Notes: generated from the sequence alone by a model not told the origin. A DNA stretch of 64,000 nucleotides from Candidatus Contendibacter odensensis (GCA_002747185.1 PDTV01000013.1:1-64000); one strand, 5' to 3'; shown: positions 34,044-45,182, counted from the first letter of the stretch. Translations and numbers: made by a program.

Positions 34044-35252
34044 ATGGCAAAACTCACTGGTAACGTTCTTATTGCCCAAGGCGGCGGACCTACCGCTGTT
34101 ATCAATCAAAGTCTAGTCGGTGCGGTGCTGGAAGCCCGCAAATTCCCGGAAGTTGACCGTGTCTACGGTGCACTGCATGGTGTGCGTGGCATTATCAACG
34201 AAGATTTTGTTGATCTCACCCAAGAAACAACCAACAACCTGGAACGGGTTGCCCAAACACCCAGCTCGGGTCTGCTATCCACCCGTGATAAACCTGATGC
34301 CGACTATTGCAGTAAAATTTTTGAAACCTGCATGAAATACGATGTTCGCTATTTCTTCTATGTGGGTGGTAATGACTCAGCGGATGCCGTACGTATTGTC
34401 AACGAGAATGCCAAGGCTGCCAATTATGATTTGCGCTGTATCCATATTCCCAAGACGATCGATAACGATCTGCGTGTGACCGACCACTGTCCGGGCTATG
34501 GCTCGGCAGCTCGTTTTGTCGCCCTGGCCTTTGCCGGCGCCAATCTGGATAACCGTGCGTTGCCCGGTATTTATATCGCAGTCGTCATGGGCCGCAATGC
34601 CGGTTTCCTGACTGCGGCTTCAGCGCTAGCTCGCAAATACGAAGATGACGGCCCGCATTTGGTTTACGTACCAGAACGCACGTTCCGCAAGGAACAGTTC
34701 CTGGCCGATATTGATGATGCCTACCAGCGTCACGGGCGGTGCATCATTGCGGTCTCGGAAGGTATCGTCAATGAAGGCGGCAACCCGATTATCACCGAAT
34801 TAATGGGTGATGGCGACCGCGATGCACATGGCAATGTGCAGCTTTCAGGCACTGGTGCTCTGGGTGACCTGCTGGCGGACTATGTTAAAAGTGAGCTGAA
34901 GATCAGTCGGGTACGTGCTGATACCTTTGGTTATCTGCAACGCAGTTTCGTCGGTGTTGCCTCTGAAGTCGATCAGATTGAAGCGCGTGAAGCGGGTGAA
35001 AAAGCGGCGCAGTTTGCTATCTGGAATGATGTCGATGGTTCAGTCGCTATTCGCCGTATTGGTAACTATGCCGTTGATTACTTCCTGACCCCGCTGGAAA
35101 CCGTCGCGCGGGAAACCAAGAGTCTGCCGGATAACTTTATCAACGCTGCGGGCAATAATGTCACCCGTGAATTCCTGCATTACGCCCAGCCGCTGATAGG
35201 TGCTATTCCCACCTATGAGCGCTTAACTGCTCCTACTGTTCCCAGAAAATAA
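34044..35252 (+). CDS. pfp: Pyrophosphate-dependent 6-phosphofructokinase
   Basis: Phosphorylates fructose-6-phosphate using PPi, reversibly; 402 aa. GGGPTAVIN is at residues 13-21. VGGNDS at 107-112 has Asp where ATP enzymes have Gly, and PKTIDNDL at 136-143 has the Lys in place of the ATP-type Gly. Both changes are known hallmarks of the PPi type. MGRNAGFLTA is the substrate loop. GAGG upstream of the ATG. It stands alone between the M23 peptidase and clpB. The PPi type is common in methanotrophs, ammonia oxidisers and some sulfur bacteria. Confidence 0.93.
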   Translation: MAKLTGNVLIAQGGGPTAVINQSLVGAVLEARKFPEVDRVYGALHGVRGIINEDFVDLTQETTNNLERVAQTPSSGLLSTRDKPDADYCSKIFETCMKYDVRYFFYVGGNDSADAVRIVNENAKAANYDLRCIHIPKTIDNDLRVTDHCPGYGSAARFVALAFAGANLDNRALPGIYIAVVMGRNAGFLTAASALARKYEDDGPHLVYVPERTFRKEQFLADIDDAYQRHGRCIIAVSEGIVNEGGNPIITELMGDGDRDAHGNVQLSGTGALGDLLADYVKSELKISRVRADTFGYLQRSFVGVASEVDQIEAREAGEKAAQFAIWNDVDGSVAIRRIGNYAVDYFLTPLETVARETKSLPDNFINAAGNNVTREFLHYAQPLIGAIPTYERLTAPTVPRK

Positions 35253-35280
35253 GGCGCTTTTAACCGAAAATTGCCTTAAC

Positions 35281-35302
35281 TAAAAAACCCACCATGCGGT
35301 GG
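35281..35302 (-). terminator. Rho-independent terminator of clpB
   Basis: Read on the reverse strand, CCACC-GCAT-GGTGG is followed by GTTTTTTAG. A second hairpin at 35347-35375 (ACACCCTC / GAGGGTGT) comes just before it and has a short T run on the plus strand, so it may end the pfp transcript. Confidence 0.75.
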
Positions 35303-35414
35303 ACAGAATTTTTCCATCCCTTGCAGAACAGCTGGATGAGTCATTGACACCCTCCCCTTGTCCAGGAGAGGGTGTTTCTCATTGGCAACAATATAACGCC
35401 TTGGGCAATTTCAC

Positions 35415-38012
35415 TTACTTGTCCAGACACACTTGCCCTTCTTTGCCAAACGTCAGACCTGTTTCATCGGTATCAATAGCAATCACATCGCCTGGAACAA
35501 ACGTACCTGCCAAAATCTGTCGTGCCAATGGATTTTCCAGCGTTTGCTGAATAGCCCGTTTCAGTGGACGTGCACCGTAAACCGGATCAAAACCGGCTTC
35601 ACCAATATGATCCAGTGCTGCTTCACTTACCTGTAGACCAATGTGCCGGTCAGCCAACCGCTTGCGAAGATACGCAATCTGAATATCTGCAATGGCTCTG
35701 ATATGCTCACGACCCAGTGGGTGGAACACAACCACCTCATCAATCCGGTTTACAAACTCAGGCCGAAAATGATCAGTGACCTGAGCCATGACCCGGCTTT
35801 TCATTAACGAATAATCATTTTGTGCTGCCAATTCCTGAATCATCTGCGAACCGAGATTCGAGGTCATTACCACCACCGTATTACGAAAATCGACAGTACG
35901 TCCCTGTCCATCCGTCAAGCGCCCATCATCCAGCACCTGTAAAAGTACGTTAAACACATCAGCATGCGCTTTCTCAACCTCATCGAGCAGGATCACGCTA
36001 TAAGGACGACGACGTACTATTTCAGTCAGATGGCCGCCTTCCTCATAGCCGACATAGCCCGGTGGCGCACCAATCAGCCGTGCCACCGAATGCTTTTCCA
36101 TGAACTCTGACATATCAATTCGTACCATGGCCTCTTCGGTATCGAACAGAAATTCAGCCAGCGCCTTACATAATTCAGTCTTGCCAACACCCGTCGGCCC
36201 AAGAAACAGAAAAGAGCCATTGGGACGGTCTGGATCAGACAGGCCGGCACGCGAGCGGCGAATGGCATCACAGACCGCCGCTACAGCTTCCTGCTGACCA
36301 ATCACCCGACGCTGAATCACCTCTTCCATCCGCAACAACTTGTCACGTTCACCTTCAAGCATCTTGGCAACCGGAATACCGGTCCATTTTGAAACAACCT
36401 CGGCGATTTCCTCATCACTCACCCGATTGCGCAACAGCTTGAACTCGTCATGTTCAGCTGTATTGACCTGCCCCAGTTTTTGTTCCAGTTCTGGAATACG
36501 CCCATAGCTCAACTCCGACATACGTGTCAAATCACCGGCACGCCGAGCGGTTTCCAGATCCAGTTTCGCCCGCTCCAGTTCCTCTTTTATCTGTGCAGAA
36601 CCGTGCAACACCAGTTTTTCGGCTTTCCAGACCTCTTCAAGGTCGATATATTCACGTTCCAGCCGTGCAATCTCATCCTGTAGCAGATCCAGTCGCTTTT
36701 TGGAGGCATCGTCACTTTCTTTTTTCAGGGCCTCACGTTCGATTTTAAGTTGAATCAACCGTCGATCCAGCCGATCCATTTCCTCCGGTTTGGAATCAAT
36801 CTCCATACGGATGCGCGAAGCCGCTTCGTCGATCAGATCGATGGCTTTATCAGGCAAATTACGGTCGGTAATGTAACGGTGCGACAACGTCGCCGCCGCG
36901 ACAATCGCCGGATCGGTAATATCAACCCCATGATGCACTTCATAGCGCTCTTTCAAACCGCGTAAAATGGCAATGGTGTCTTCAATGCTTGGCTCCGTGA
37001 CCAGCACTTTCTGAAAGCGCCGTTCCAGTGCCGCATCTTTTTCGACATACTGGCGGTACTCATCCAGTGTCGTCGCGCCGATGCAGTGCAATTCGCCACG
37101 CGCCAACGCCGGTTTAAGCATGTTGCCGGCATCCATGGAACCTTCTGCCTTGCCTGCTCCAACCATGGTATGCAGCTCATCAATAAACAAGATGATTTGG
37201 CCTTCCTGTTTAGCCAGGTCCTGCAAAACAGCTTTTAATCGTTCCTCGAACTCGCCACGAAACTTGGCACCGGCGATCAATGCGCCCATATCCAGCGACA
37301 GTACCCGTTTACTTTTCAGTCCCTCAGGTACTTCGCCATTGATAATGCGCTGCGCCAGGCCTTCGGTGATAGCGGTCTTACCCACGCCGGGCTCACCGAT
37401 GAGTACCGGATTATTTTTGGTGCGACGCTGTAAGACCTGAATGGTACGGCGAATCTCATCATCACGACCCACCACTGGATCAAGTTTGCCTTGTTCAGCA
37501 CGTTCAGTTAGATCAATCGTGTATTTTTCCAATGCCTGACGTTGATCTTCAGCATTGGGATCTTCAACAGCCTGACCGCCTCGCAAGGCTTCGATACCGC
37601 GTTCAATCAGGCTTTTGGTTGCGCCGGCTTGATGAAGTATCCTGCCAAGTTCGCCCTTGTCTTCTACTGCCGCTAACACGAACAACTCGGACGAGATATA
37701 GGCATCCTTACGCTTCTGAGCCAGTTTATCGGTCAGATTAAGCAGCCGTGACAGGGCATTGGAAACTTGCACATCACCGCTATTTCCTTCAACCTCCGGC
37801 AAGCGATCTAGTGCCTCACTCAGTTGAGAGCGTAGCAAATTAATATTGATATCGGCTTGTGCCAATAGCGGGCGTACTGTACCACCATCCTGATCAAGCA
37901 ATGCCACCATTGTGTGTACAGGTTCAATGAACTGATGGTCACGGCCTATCGCCAAACTCTGGGCATCTGCCAGCGCCATCTGGAATTTACTGGTTAGTTT
38001 GTCCATTCGCAT
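35415..38012 (-). CDS. clpB: ATP-dependent disaggregase ClpB
   Basis: Hexameric AAA+ chaperone that pulls proteins from aggregates with DnaK; 865 aa, full length. N-domain [19 protein letters not shown]; first AAA+ Walker [19 protein letters not shown]; a long coiled-coil M-domain (about 400-530, [16 protein letters not shown]); second AAA+ Walker [20 protein letters not shown] and the DEVEKAH Walker B (second motif shown in part). GGAGG lies ten bases before the first of two ATGs (38012, 38006). It has its own heat-shock promoter. Confidence 0.97.
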   Translation of the reverse strand: MRMDKLTSKFQMALADAQSLAIGRDHQFIEPVHTMVALLDQDGGTVRPLLAQADININLLRSQLSEALDRLPEVEGNSGDVQVSNALSRLLNLTDKLAQKRKDAYISSELFVLAAVEDKGELGRILHQAGATKSLIERGIEALRGGQAVEDPNAEDQRQALEKYTIDLTERAEQGKLDPVVGRDDEIRRTIQVLQRRTKNNPVLIGEPGVGKTAITEGLAQRIINGEVPEGLKSKRVLSLDMGALIAGAKFRGEFEERLKAVLQDLAKQEGQIILFIDELHTMVGAGKAEGSMDAGNMLKPALARGELHCIGATTLDEYRQYVEKDAALERRFQKVLVTEPSIEDTIAILRGLKERYEVHHGVDITDPAIVAAATLSHRYITDRNLPDKAIDLIDEAASRIRMEIDSKPEEMDRLDRRLIQLKIEREALKKESDDASKKRLDLLQDEIARLEREYIDLEEVWKAEKLVLHGSAQIKEELERAKLDLETARRAGDLTRMSELSYGRIPELEQKLGQVNTAEHDEFKLLRNRVSDEEIAEVVSKWTGIPVAKMLEGERDKLLRMEEVIQRRVIGQQEAVAAVCDAIRRSRAGLSDPDRPNGSFLFLGPTGVGKTELCKALAEFLFDTEEAMVRIDMSEFMEKHSVARLIGAPPGYVGYEEGGHLTEIVRRRPYSVILLDEVEKAHADVFNVLLQVLDDGRLTDGQGRTVDFRNTVVVMTSNLGSQMIQELAAQNDYSLMKSRVMAQVTDHFRPEFVNRIDEVVVFHPLGREHIRAIADIQIAYLRKRLADRHIGLQVSEAALDHIGEAGFDPVYGARPLKRAIQQTLENPLARQILAGTFVPGDVIAIDTDETGLTFGKEGQVCLDK

Positions 38013-38049
38013 GAATGATTGACCTCCATGGAAACTTGATTTTCCATGA

Positions 38050-38077
38050 ATTTGGTGGCTCTTTTGGGAAATTCAAG
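38050..38077 (-). promoter_or_regulatory. Sigma-32-like promoter of clpB
   Basis: On the reverse strand CTTGAA stands 14 bases before CACCAAAT, which agrees with CCCCATNT at five of the seven fixed positions. It lies 38-65 bases before the clpB start. Weaker than the hsp20 promoter but the same spacing, and the gene is a standard RpoH target. Confidence 0.7.
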
Positions 38078-38385
38078 GGGAACCCAAAAGTGGACAGGCG
38101 CGATTAGTGTGGAAATAAAAATTTTAATATTGCTATTGATATTGATTCAAAGCACATCAATATCAGGCAATGTATTCTTTATATAAGCTATAGTAAATTA
38201 AAAGAAAAGGGCCTGACACCCAATAGTTTTGTTTTAAGATACAGGTCATGAAGTCATTGTCAAACTTCAAAATATCCCCAATCACTTTGGATCAAAATAC
38301 AAGATAATTTTTGATCAATTACTTATAATCAGAATTCAAATAACAATATTTATTGCTTGATCACATTTAACCATGAGGGTTTTAA

Positions 38386-38841
38386 ATGAAATTATTTGGT
38401 CACATGTTGGCTTTGGCATGCCTGCTTGGTGTTGCTCCACTCTGTTATGCTGAAATGGAAAATACCAGCACTTTAATGCAAGACGCTCAGAAAGAAACCA
38501 GGGATTTGCTTCAAACTATCGGCTCGTACACTGTTGACAAGAAAAATGCAGCAGTCCAGGAAGTCAATGAAAGTCTGAATAAAATGGACAATTACATTGA
38601 TGTGCTGGAGGCCAAGATTGATAAAGACTGGGATAAAATGAGCGAAGCCATGCGCAAGCAAACTCGTGAGAACCTTAGAGCCCTGCGTAAACAACGAAAT
38701 GAAGTTGCCCAATGGTATGGCCGCATGAAATCCAGTTCGACCGATGCGTGGGATCATACGAAAAAAGGGTTTTCTGAGGCATATAAAGATCTTGGGAATA
38801 CCTGGAAAACAGCCAAAGATAGATTCACATCCGAAGAGTAG
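38386..38841 (+). CDS. Small secreted helical protein, function unknown
   Basis: 151 aa with a clear signal peptide (MKLFGHMLALACLLGVAPLC then YAEME, cleavage near residue 22). The mature part is almost wholly charged amphipathic helix (NESLNKMDNYIDVLEAKIDK, MRKQTRENLRALRKQRNEVA), as in periplasmic apolipoprotein-like or coiled-coil proteins. The cysteine in CYAEME lacks the lipobox context L-[AS]-G-C, so it is probably soluble. GAGGG lies nine bases before the ATG. The 373-bp AT-rich gap before it shows only the clpB promoter. No family recognised. Confidence 0.8.
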   Translation: MKLFGHMLALACLLGVAPLCYAEMENTSTLMQDAQKETRDLLQTIGSYTVDKKNAAVQEVNESLNKMDNYIDVLEAKIDKDWDKMSEAMRKQTRENLRALRKQRNEVAQWYGRMKSSSTDAWDHTKKGFSEAYKDLGNTWKTAKDRFTSEE

Positions 38842-39012
38842 CCAATGGGCTTAACCATGGCTTCAAGCCACTACCCCTACCCAGCCTGTTGTGCCGCTAC
38901 GGGTTGGGTCGCACGTCTTGCAGTGCGGCTTCCATGTCGAATGTTGGTTTGGTCATAGGTCATCTCTCTTTTGGTGATTTTAAAGAAATGACACAGAATT
39001 ATGAACACTACT

Positions 39013-39092
39013 CGTGTTGCGGCGCAAGCCGCCAGGTGACTGGCAGCGTAGCCCAGCTCTGCGATTGCCGGCAGCGCAAGTCGTCGGCAACA
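39013..39092 (-). repeat. Palindromic dispersed repeat, copy B
   Basis: Second copy, in inverted orientation, of the REP-like element at 153-230. Blocks such as TGGCGGCTTGCGCCGCAACA and GCCGGCAATCGC are shared on the reverse strand. Differences fall mostly in the hairpin arms. It lies between the small secreted protein gene and mnmE, both reading toward it. Confidence 0.75.
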
Positions 39093-39115
39093 ACAAGATA
39101 ACACTCAAGCAATTC

Positions 39116-40492
39116 CTACTTGCCAATACAAAAACTGGCAAAAATCCGTCCCAGTAGATCGTCAGATGTAAACTCGCCGGTAATCTCTGACAAGGCATTT
39201 TGTGCATCTCGCAATTCCTCAGCGACCAACTCACCCGCACGAACAACCTCTAGCTGATACCACGCTTGCATCAATGATATCCTCGCCCGTTCCAATGCCT
39301 CCAAATGGCGACGACGCGCCATAAAAATTCCTTCCTCACCACCACCACCATGAAAACCCACACAGGATTTAAGATGCTCCCGCAATAGATCAAGCCCTGC
39401 GCCTGTCCTGGCCGATAGCAGAATTTCTACCCCCCATTGCCCCTCACGCTGTTCCGGCGAGCGTTCGCTGAGATCAATCTTGTTACGAATCACTGTAACA
39501 GGTGTATCTTCAGGCAGGCTCTCGCGCAACGCTTGCTCCGCATCAGTTAAGCCTAACTGATCATCCATCACCATCACAATCTGATCAGCAGTCTCTATCT
39601 CAGCCCAGGCACGGCGAATACCTTCCTGCTCTACAGGATCATCACTCTCGCACAAACCGGCAGTATCAATGACGTGTAGCGGCATTCCATCGATACTGAT
39701 ATGTTCTCGTAACACATCACGGGTCGTGCCAGGAATGGCCGTGACAATAGCGGTCTCATGGCCAGCCAGCATATTAAGCAAACTGGACTTCCCGGCATTG
39801 GGTCGCCCAACAATGACGACTGTCATTCCATCACGCAATAATCGCCCCTGACCGGCTGCCGCTCGCAAATGATCCAACTGCATTTGCAATGCTTTCAAGC
39901 GTTGAGCAATCACCCCATCGGCAAGAAAATCAATTTCTTCCTCAGGAAAATCAATGGCAGCCTCCACATACATACGCAGTGAAATCAAGCCTGCTACCAA
40001 TTCATGAACCCGCTGAGAAAATTCACCCTGCAATGAACGCAAAGCCGCATGGGCGGCGGCCGTAGTATGACTGCTAATCAGATCGGCGACAGCTTCCGCT
40101 TGTGCCAAATCAAGCTTGCCATTTAGAAAAGCACGCTCAGAGAACTCGCCTGGTCGTGCGACTCTGGCACCTAATGCCAAAACCCGCTGCAACAACAAAT
40201 CCATTACGACTGGGCCACCATGTCCCTGGAGTTCTAACACATCCTCACCTGTGAAGGACTGTGGAGCGGGAAAAAACAAAGCAATCCCTTGGTCAATCAC
40301 TTGACCCTTGTCGTCACAAAAATTACGTAACTGTGCCCGACGTGGCAGGAGCGCGCTACCGCACACTGCCTGCGCAATAGCCAAGGCCTGTAAACCCGAT
40401 ACCCGTATAATGCCCACACCACCCTGACCAGAGGGCGTTGCGATAGCGGCAATAGTATCGCTATCAACTACCGTATAAACGGAGTCATCCAT
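39116..40492 (-). CDS. mnmE: tRNA modification GTPase MnmE
   Basis: With MnmG, installs the cmnm5 group on U34 of several tRNAs. 458 aa. N-terminal folate-binding domain ([21 protein letters not shown]), helical domain, inserted G domain with [19 protein letters not shown] and [17 protein letters not shown], and the C-terminal FCIGK whose cysteine is the family mark. Downstream of yidC in the conserved rpmH-rnpA-yidD-yidC-mnmE order, 100 bp from it. Confidence 0.97.
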   Translation of the reverse strand: MDDSVYTVVDSDTIAAIATPSGQGGVGIIRVSGLQALAIAQAVCGSALLPRRAQLRNFCDDKGQVIDQGIALFFPAPQSFTGEDVLELQGHGGPVVMDLLLQRVLALGARVARPGEFSERAFLNGKLDLAQAEAVADLISSHTTAAAHAALRSLQGEFSQRVHELVAGLISLRMYVEAAIDFPEEEIDFLADGVIAQRLKALQMQLDHLRAAAGQGRLLRDGMTVVIVGRPNAGKSSLLNMLAGHETAIVTAIPGTTRDVLREHISIDGMPLHVIDTAGLCESDDPVEQEGIRRAWAEIETADQIVMVMDDQLGLTDAEQALRESLPEDTPVTVIRNKIDLSERSPEQREGQWGVEILLSARTGAGLDLLREHLKSCVGFHGGGGEEGIFMARRRHLEALERARISLMQAWYQLEVVRAGELVAEELRDAQNALSEITGEFTSDDLLGRIFASFCIGK

Positions 40493-40530
40493 TGAAATTT
40501 CCTGGCTTTAAAATAAGGTATTTCAGAAAT

Positions 40531-40562
40531 AAAAAGGGCGAGCAGGTTCCATAGCCACTCGC
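40531..40562 (-). terminator. Probable terminator between yidC and mnmE
   Basis: On the reverse strand GCGAG...CTCGC (5 bp, 15-base loop) is followed by CCTTTTTATTT. The large loop makes it moderate; it may be a partial terminator leaving some read-through into mnmE. Confidence 0.5.
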
Positions 40563-40591
40563 ACTCCATTTAATAAAAAACAGTTAACAGG

Positions 40592-42388
40592 CTACTTTTT
40601 ACGACGTTCTCTGGTCATACGATCCGGCAAATATTTTTTAGCGAGCGACAGCATTTTTTGCGCCTGCCCACCCCATTTTATATCCGGTTTTCCTGAGCTG
40701 TTTTTACCATTGTCAGCACCTGATTCAACCCGTCTGGTAATCACCCATTGCTGTAGAATCGACAGAATATTATTCACAACCCAGTACAATACCAGGCCCG
40801 ACGGGAACCACAGGAACATAAAGGTAAATACAATGGGCAAAGCCATCATGATTTTGGCCTGCATTGGATCAGGTGGCGCGGGACTCAGCTTTTGCTGAAT
40901 TAACATGGTTGCGCCCATAATCAATGGCAGCACATAATACGGATCAGGAATCGACATATCCTGAATCCAAAGCATAAAGGGTGCCTGTCGTAGCTGGACA
41001 CTTTCCACGAGCACCCAATACAGCGCGATAAATACTGGAATCTGTATCAGAATCGGCAAGCAGCCGCCCAGCGGATTGACCTTTTCCCGCTTATACAACC
41101 CCATCATCATCTCATTCATTTTCTGCTTGTCATCGCCGTACAGATCTTTCAATCGGGCCAGCTCCGGGGCAAGACGGCGCATATTGGCCATCGAACGATA
41201 ACTGGTCTCTGACAGCTTGTAGAATGCCAGTTTAATCAAAAGCGTCAGAAAGATAATTGCCCAACCCCAATTACCGACAACGGCGTGAATCTTCTCTAAC
41301 AGCCAGAACAACGGCTCAGAAATAATGGTCAGCGAACCATAATCAACCGTTAGCTGTAAATTGGGCGCAATCTCGGCCAGTGTACGCGGCAATTTTGGCC
41401 CTACATACAACTGAGTATTAAAATTATGGGTCGCCCCGGCAGCAACCGTTTGAATCGCACTACGCAGGCCTGCCACGTAGCGATTACCGCCGACAACCTT
41501 AGTGTAAAACGCGTTAGTCTTGTGTTGATCGGGAATCCAGGCGCCCAGGAAATAATGCTGGATCATCGCGACCCAACCGCCCTGAACACGTTGACTGAGC
41601 GCTTTTTTCTCAATATCGCTAAAGGAGATTTTTTCATAACGCTGTTCAGGCGTGGACACCACAACACCGGTGTACGTAATCACGCCACCACTGAAAAAGC
41701 CACCACTTGATGCCGGCGGGGTGCGCTGGAATTGACGATATAAACTCCCTCGCCAGTCAGTAGCCATGCTGTTTTCGACCCGATGGTGCAATGTCACCAG
41801 AAAACTGCCACGATGGAAAACGTAGGTTTTAGTTACCTTCAATCCGGCAGGATCAGACCAGTTTAACTGCACCTCCAGCGTATCCTGACCATCGGCTAAA
41901 CGGTATTTGTGCTGGTCGGTGGTAAACTCGGCATAATGATTGGGGGCGGGCAAACCGTCTAACGCCAACAGGCCGGATTGTGCGATAAAGATTTCCTGGC
42001 CACTATCACGAAACAGTAAAAATGGCTCATCGGGCTTCTTCACTGAAGTGGGATAGGTACGCAGACCCACTTGGCGCAACGTACCACCAATCGTATGGAT
42101 TTCGGCCTTAATCAAATCAGTTGTTACACGCACGATCTGGCCAGCATCTGGTTCCTGTGGCGCCTCACCTGCGGTTGATGTGATATCCGGCACATCCTGA
42201 ACCGTTGTCACCGGATCTGGCATGACAGGCACGCTCGCATCATCTGTGGTCGAGCCTGTCTGCATTTCAGCAGCCGGTGCCGGAGGGGAGCCATATTTCA
42301 CGGCCTGGAATTCCACCCAGTTCTGCCAAAGCAAAAACAGGATAAAAACCAGCACCATGACAAGTATCAAACGTTGATTTTCCATCAT
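40592..42388 (-). CDS. yidC: Membrane protein insertase YidC
   Basis: Inserts and folds inner-membrane proteins alone or with SecYEG. 598 aa. N-terminal helix ([20 protein letters not shown]), large periplasmic domain (about 100-340), and the conserved five-helix core with [20 protein letters not shown] and MKMNE-type loop [20 protein letters not shown]. Ends strongly basic (RMTRERRKK). ATG at 42388 overlaps the yidD stop by four bases (ATGA). An open extension upstream, in the yidD region, is not conserved. Confidence 0.97.
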   Translation of the reverse strand: MMENQRLILVMVLVFILFLLWQNWVEFQAVKYGSPPAPAAEMQTGSTTDDASVPVMPDPVTTVQDVPDITSTAGEAPQEPDAGQIVRVTTDLIKAEIHTIGGTLRQVGLRTYPTSVKKPDEPFLLFRDSGQEIFIAQSGLLALDGLPAPNHYAEFTTDQHKYRLADGQDTLEVQLNWSDPAGLKVTKTYVFHRGSFLVTLHHRVENSMATDWRGSLYRQFQRTPPASSGGFFSGGVITYTGVVVSTPEQRYEKISFSDIEKKALSQRVQGGWVAMIQHYFLGAWIPDQHKTNAFYTKVVGGNRYVAGLRSAIQTVAAGATHNFNTQLYVGPKLPRTLAEIAPNLQLTVDYGSLTIISEPLFWLLEKIHAVVGNWGWAIIFLTLLIKLAFYKLSETSYRSMANMRRLAPELARLKDLYGDDKQKMNEMMMGLYKREKVNPLGGCLPILIQIPVFIALYWVLVESVQLRQAPFMLWIQDMSIPDPYYVLPLIMGATMLIQQKLSPAPPDPMQAKIMMALPIVFTFMFLWFPSGLVLYWVVNNILSILQQWVITRRVESGADNGKNSSGKPDIKWGGQAQKMLSLAKKYLPDRMTRERRKK

Positions 42389-42615
42389 TGGTCCTTCGAG
42401 GAAGGTTCGGGAACAGGATCGACACCGCCAACATGCCAAGGATGACAGCGCAGCAACCGCCGAATGGCCAAACCAGTCCCATAAAAAGCGCCGTGCAGCT
42501 CAATCGCCTCACGAGCATATTGGGAGCAGCTTGGATAGAAGCGGCAATGCTGACCTATCAGCGGGCTTAGAATAAGTTGATAGCTGCGAATCAGTGCAAT
42601 CAGGATAGAGCGCAT
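42385..42615 (-). CDS. yidD: Membrane insertion efficiency factor YidD
   Basis: Small accessory factor, 76 aa, UPF0161. Motif [26 protein letters not shown] with the [11 protein letters not shown] hallmark (shown in part) and [18 protein letters not shown]. Overlaps rnpA by 16 bases and yidC by four, so all three are coupled. Confidence 0.95.
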   Translation of the reverse strand: MRSILIALIRSYQLILSPLIGQHCRFYPSCSQYAREAIELHGAFYGTGLAIRRLLRCHPWHVGGVDPVPEPSSKDQ

Positions 42616-42962
42616 AGATGGGCGAGTTTATGCCAGTGTCGTTGCAGTAAGGCGAACAGTGTCGCATTATCCTGTTGTGCTGCGCCGTTGCGCCCTGTCA
42701 CTACACAGTCCAGGCCATCAAGCAACTGCTGATGATGCCGGAAACTTTCACGGACAATACGCTTGATGCGGTTACGCGCTACAGCGGATTTGGCCACTTT
42801 TCGGGAGATGGCCAAACCCAGGCGTGGATAGGCTAAATCATTGGGACGAGCAAACACAGTGAAATAGCGGTCAGCCGATCTTACAGGCTGTGCGAAAATG
42901 TGGGAAAAAGCGTTCCGACCGCTGAGCCGGGCACGACGCGGGAACGATGCGCCGTTAGCCAC
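42600..42962 (-). CDS. rnpA: Ribonuclease P protein component
   Basis: Protein cofactor of RNase P, 120 aa, starts with GTG as in E. coli. Motif [13 protein letters not shown] (the RNR box) plus [14 protein letters not shown]. The N-terminus [20 protein letters not shown] is typical. Four bases after rpmH, overlaps yidD. Confidence 0.95.
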   Translation of the reverse strand: MANGASFPRRARLSGRNAFSHIFAQPVRSADRYFTVFARPNDLAYPRLGLAISRKVAKSAVARNRIKRIVRESFRHHQQLLDGLDCVVTGRNGAAQQDNATLFALLQRHWHKLAHLCALS

Positions 42963-42966
42963 AATA

Positions 42967-43101
42967 TCAAGGCGCCAAACGTGCGCGCCCTTTGGCGCGA
43001 CGTGCGCTCAAAATGGCACGTCCCCCTTTCGTCGCCTTGCGGGCACGAAAACCATGAGTACGTTTACGATGAATAATACTGGGTTGAAAAGTCCGCTTCA
43101 T
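42967..43101 (-). CDS. rpmH: 50S ribosomal protein L34
   Basis: 44 aa: starts [20 protein letters not shown] and ends [11 protein letters not shown], the complete family. AAGGAA lies six bases before the ATG. First gene of the rpmH-rnpA-yidD-yidC block. Confidence 0.97.
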   Translation of the reverse strand: MKRTFQPSIIHRKRTHGFRARKATKGGRAILSARRAKGRARLAP

Positions 43102-43634
43102 GAGGGTTCCTTAAATGAGGCAAGCCAGAATAACTGGCCATTTCTGGTTAAAAGTGGAAAATTACTGATTTGGAGTTAAATTTGTCAAGCCTTCATCGTT
43201 TGATTCCGGGTTATCAAACTCATGTGCATCAATCGCTCACGCACCGCTGCATCGCCATGCTTGCCAAGACCTGATTTTAAGGATAATCACTGCATGAGTA
43301 GACCGTCTTCCAATTCGGGCACTGGCGCGGCAAATACCACCACTGGCAGCGACGCGCAGCTGATAAGAAAATCGCATTCACACTGCGCCAACGATCAATC
43401 TAACTATAGATAAATCAAGAAAGCTGGCTATCAGGAATGTTCCATTTAAGGAGCACGGAATTGCCAGGAAAATGGTATCTAACCAATTGAACCCGGTTTG
43501 GGCATCACCATGTCCGGCTTCGAGAATTGCTTCACCTAAACCTATCAAAACCATCCGGTTTCAGTTTCAAGAATTTTATTCTCATTCTTTTGTGGAATAA
43601 TGACTAACAATCAATCATCGAAAGGACAAAGCTT
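43102..43634. other. 533-bp intergenic region between rpmH and the YdgA-like gene
   Basis: In many gammaproteobacteria this position holds oriC and dnaA. Here I see no TTATCCACA-type DnaA box and no dnaA. A CCAGAA...TTCTGG stem (43129-43150) lies upstream of rpmH. Short frames inside are not supported by any family or start signal. It must hold two divergent promoters, which I could not place. Confidence 0.5.
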
Positions 43635-45077
43635 ATGAGCAAGTTAGCAGGTACCGTGGCTCTTATTGTGATACTGGCAGGTGTTGGCTTTGCCAGTACA
43701 TCCTACTGGGCGGGGATGCAAGCAGAACACCGCTATCAGGAAGATCTGGCCAAACTCTCAAAAAACTCCGAACTTTCCGAGCTCAAAATCAGCACGGCAC
43801 GCTATGAACGTGGGATTTTCTCATCAAGAGCTGTCACTCGTGTCGAATCCGCTCAGCTGGAAAATGAAGACGGAAGTACAACCAACCCGTCATTCTCAAT
43901 CTTGCAAGAGATTTACCATGGCCCAATACCCTTCGCCGGCCGAGGTGTCGCCGGTATCAGCCTGGCCCCTTGCCTGGCAGTAATACGCGCTACGCTAGAC
44001 ACAGAAAGCAGCGAGTGGACTCAAAAACTTGCCAAACTCTATGGTGATCAAGAACCGTTAACCGTTATCTCGCAACTCGGCTTTGATGGCTCCAGCGACA
44101 ACTACATTGAAATGCCACCATTAGCATTACAGGATGTTGAAGATTTGAAAGATCTTAAGTTTTCGGGTCTGCAAGGCTATTTTCGGGTCGCTGCAAAAAA
44201 TACCGCTGTCAAGGGCAATCTCAATATTTCCAGCCTGGAAATAGTCGGCAAGACAGCTGATGGGGCAGAAACAACACCAGATGATCTTGCCAAGATCACA
44301 TTGCGTGATCTGGCAGCATTTGCCGATCAATATAAAGGCGACTTCGATTTAATGTTTGGCGACTCTGGCTTCAAAATCGGTGAGCTGGATATACAGGCTC
44401 AAAACGAAGCACATCCAGTGATTATGAGTGGCTTGACCATCACCGGCTCAATGAATCAGCAAACACCCAAGCAAGTCACCTTTGATATGCTGTTTAATGC
44501 CGATAAAATCGTCATCGATCAACACAGTGGAACAGGTAATTTAAAAATCAACGTGAGCAACCTGGACGGTGCAACCGTTCAGCAGATACAGCAGTGGCAA
44601 GATAAAATGGGCAATCAGCCCCAAAATGCTCTCGCCATGATGGAAGTATTACCGATACTAAAACGCCTGCTCGACGGCAAACCAACGGTATCACTCACGA
44701 GTCAGGGGAATACGAGCGACGGCCAATGGCAAAGTGAGCTCACGCTAGAGTTCCAAAGCCCGGGTAACTTTACTCCTGCACAGAATTTCAGCCAATTCCT
44801 GAAAGCCCTGCACAAAGGCAAGGCGCATATCGTTGTCTCCAAAAAACTGGTTGAAACCGTTATGACCCAGTCCATCACCAATGAGCTAAGAATGAAAAAT
44901 CCACAGCTTGATGATGCACAACTAGGAGAACGCGCAGTAAAGCAAACTCAGCAACGGTTGCAAGGATTCAGCATGATGGGCTTTATTGAACTGGATAATG
45001 ACCAATACAAGAGCACGGCCCGTTTCGAAAATGGCAAGCTTTTTATCAATACTAAAGAAATACCGCTCACACTGTAA
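43635..45077 (+). CDS. DUF945/YdgA family periplasmic protein
   Basis: 480 aa. N-terminal signal anchor (residues 4-24) followed by SYWAGMQAEHRYQEDLAKL and YERGIFSSRAVTRVE, the YdgA pattern. The body is rich in beta strands and resembles AsmA/lipid-transport-like barrels in composition. AGGACA lies eight bases before the ATG. Function is not established for the family. Divergent from rpmH, upstream of glnE. Confidence 0.85.
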   Translation: MSKLAGTVALIVILAGVGFASTSYWAGMQAEHRYQEDLAKLSKNSELSELKISTARYERGIFSSRAVTRVESAQLENEDGSTTNPSFSILQEIYHGPIPFAGRGVAGISLAPCLAVIRATLDTESSEWTQKLAKLYGDQEPLTVISQLGFDGSSDNYIEMPPLALQDVEDLKDLKFSGLQGYFRVAAKNTAVKGNLNISSLEIVGKTADGAETTPDDLAKITLRDLAAFADQYKGDFDLMFGDSGFKIGELDIQAQNEAHPVIMSGLTITGSMNQQTPKQVTFDMLFNADKIVIDQHSGTGNLKINVSNLDGATVQQIQQWQDKMGNQPQNALAMMEVLPILKRLLDGKPTVSLTSQGNTSDGQWQSELTLEFQSPGNFTPAQNFSQFLKALHKGKAHIVVSKKLVETVMTQSITNELRMKNPQLDDAQLGERAVKQTQQRLQGFSMMGFIELDNDQYKSTARFENGKLFINTKEIPLTL

Positions 45078-45182
45078 ATCCAGATATCGCCGAACCCTTT
45101 ACAGGCGTTCCGACTCACCTGGGAAATCGATATCCATACGATTGGACCTCGCTACCAGTATCTTAAGCAAGCGCCAAAACTC

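Noticed and set aside
43222..43413. 63-codon frame in the rpmH-YdgA gap
   Set aside because: No ribosome binding site, biased composition or recognisable motif.
43102..43634. Chromosome origin next to rpmH
   Set aside because: No DnaA box, no AT-rich 13-mer array and no dnaA gene were seen.
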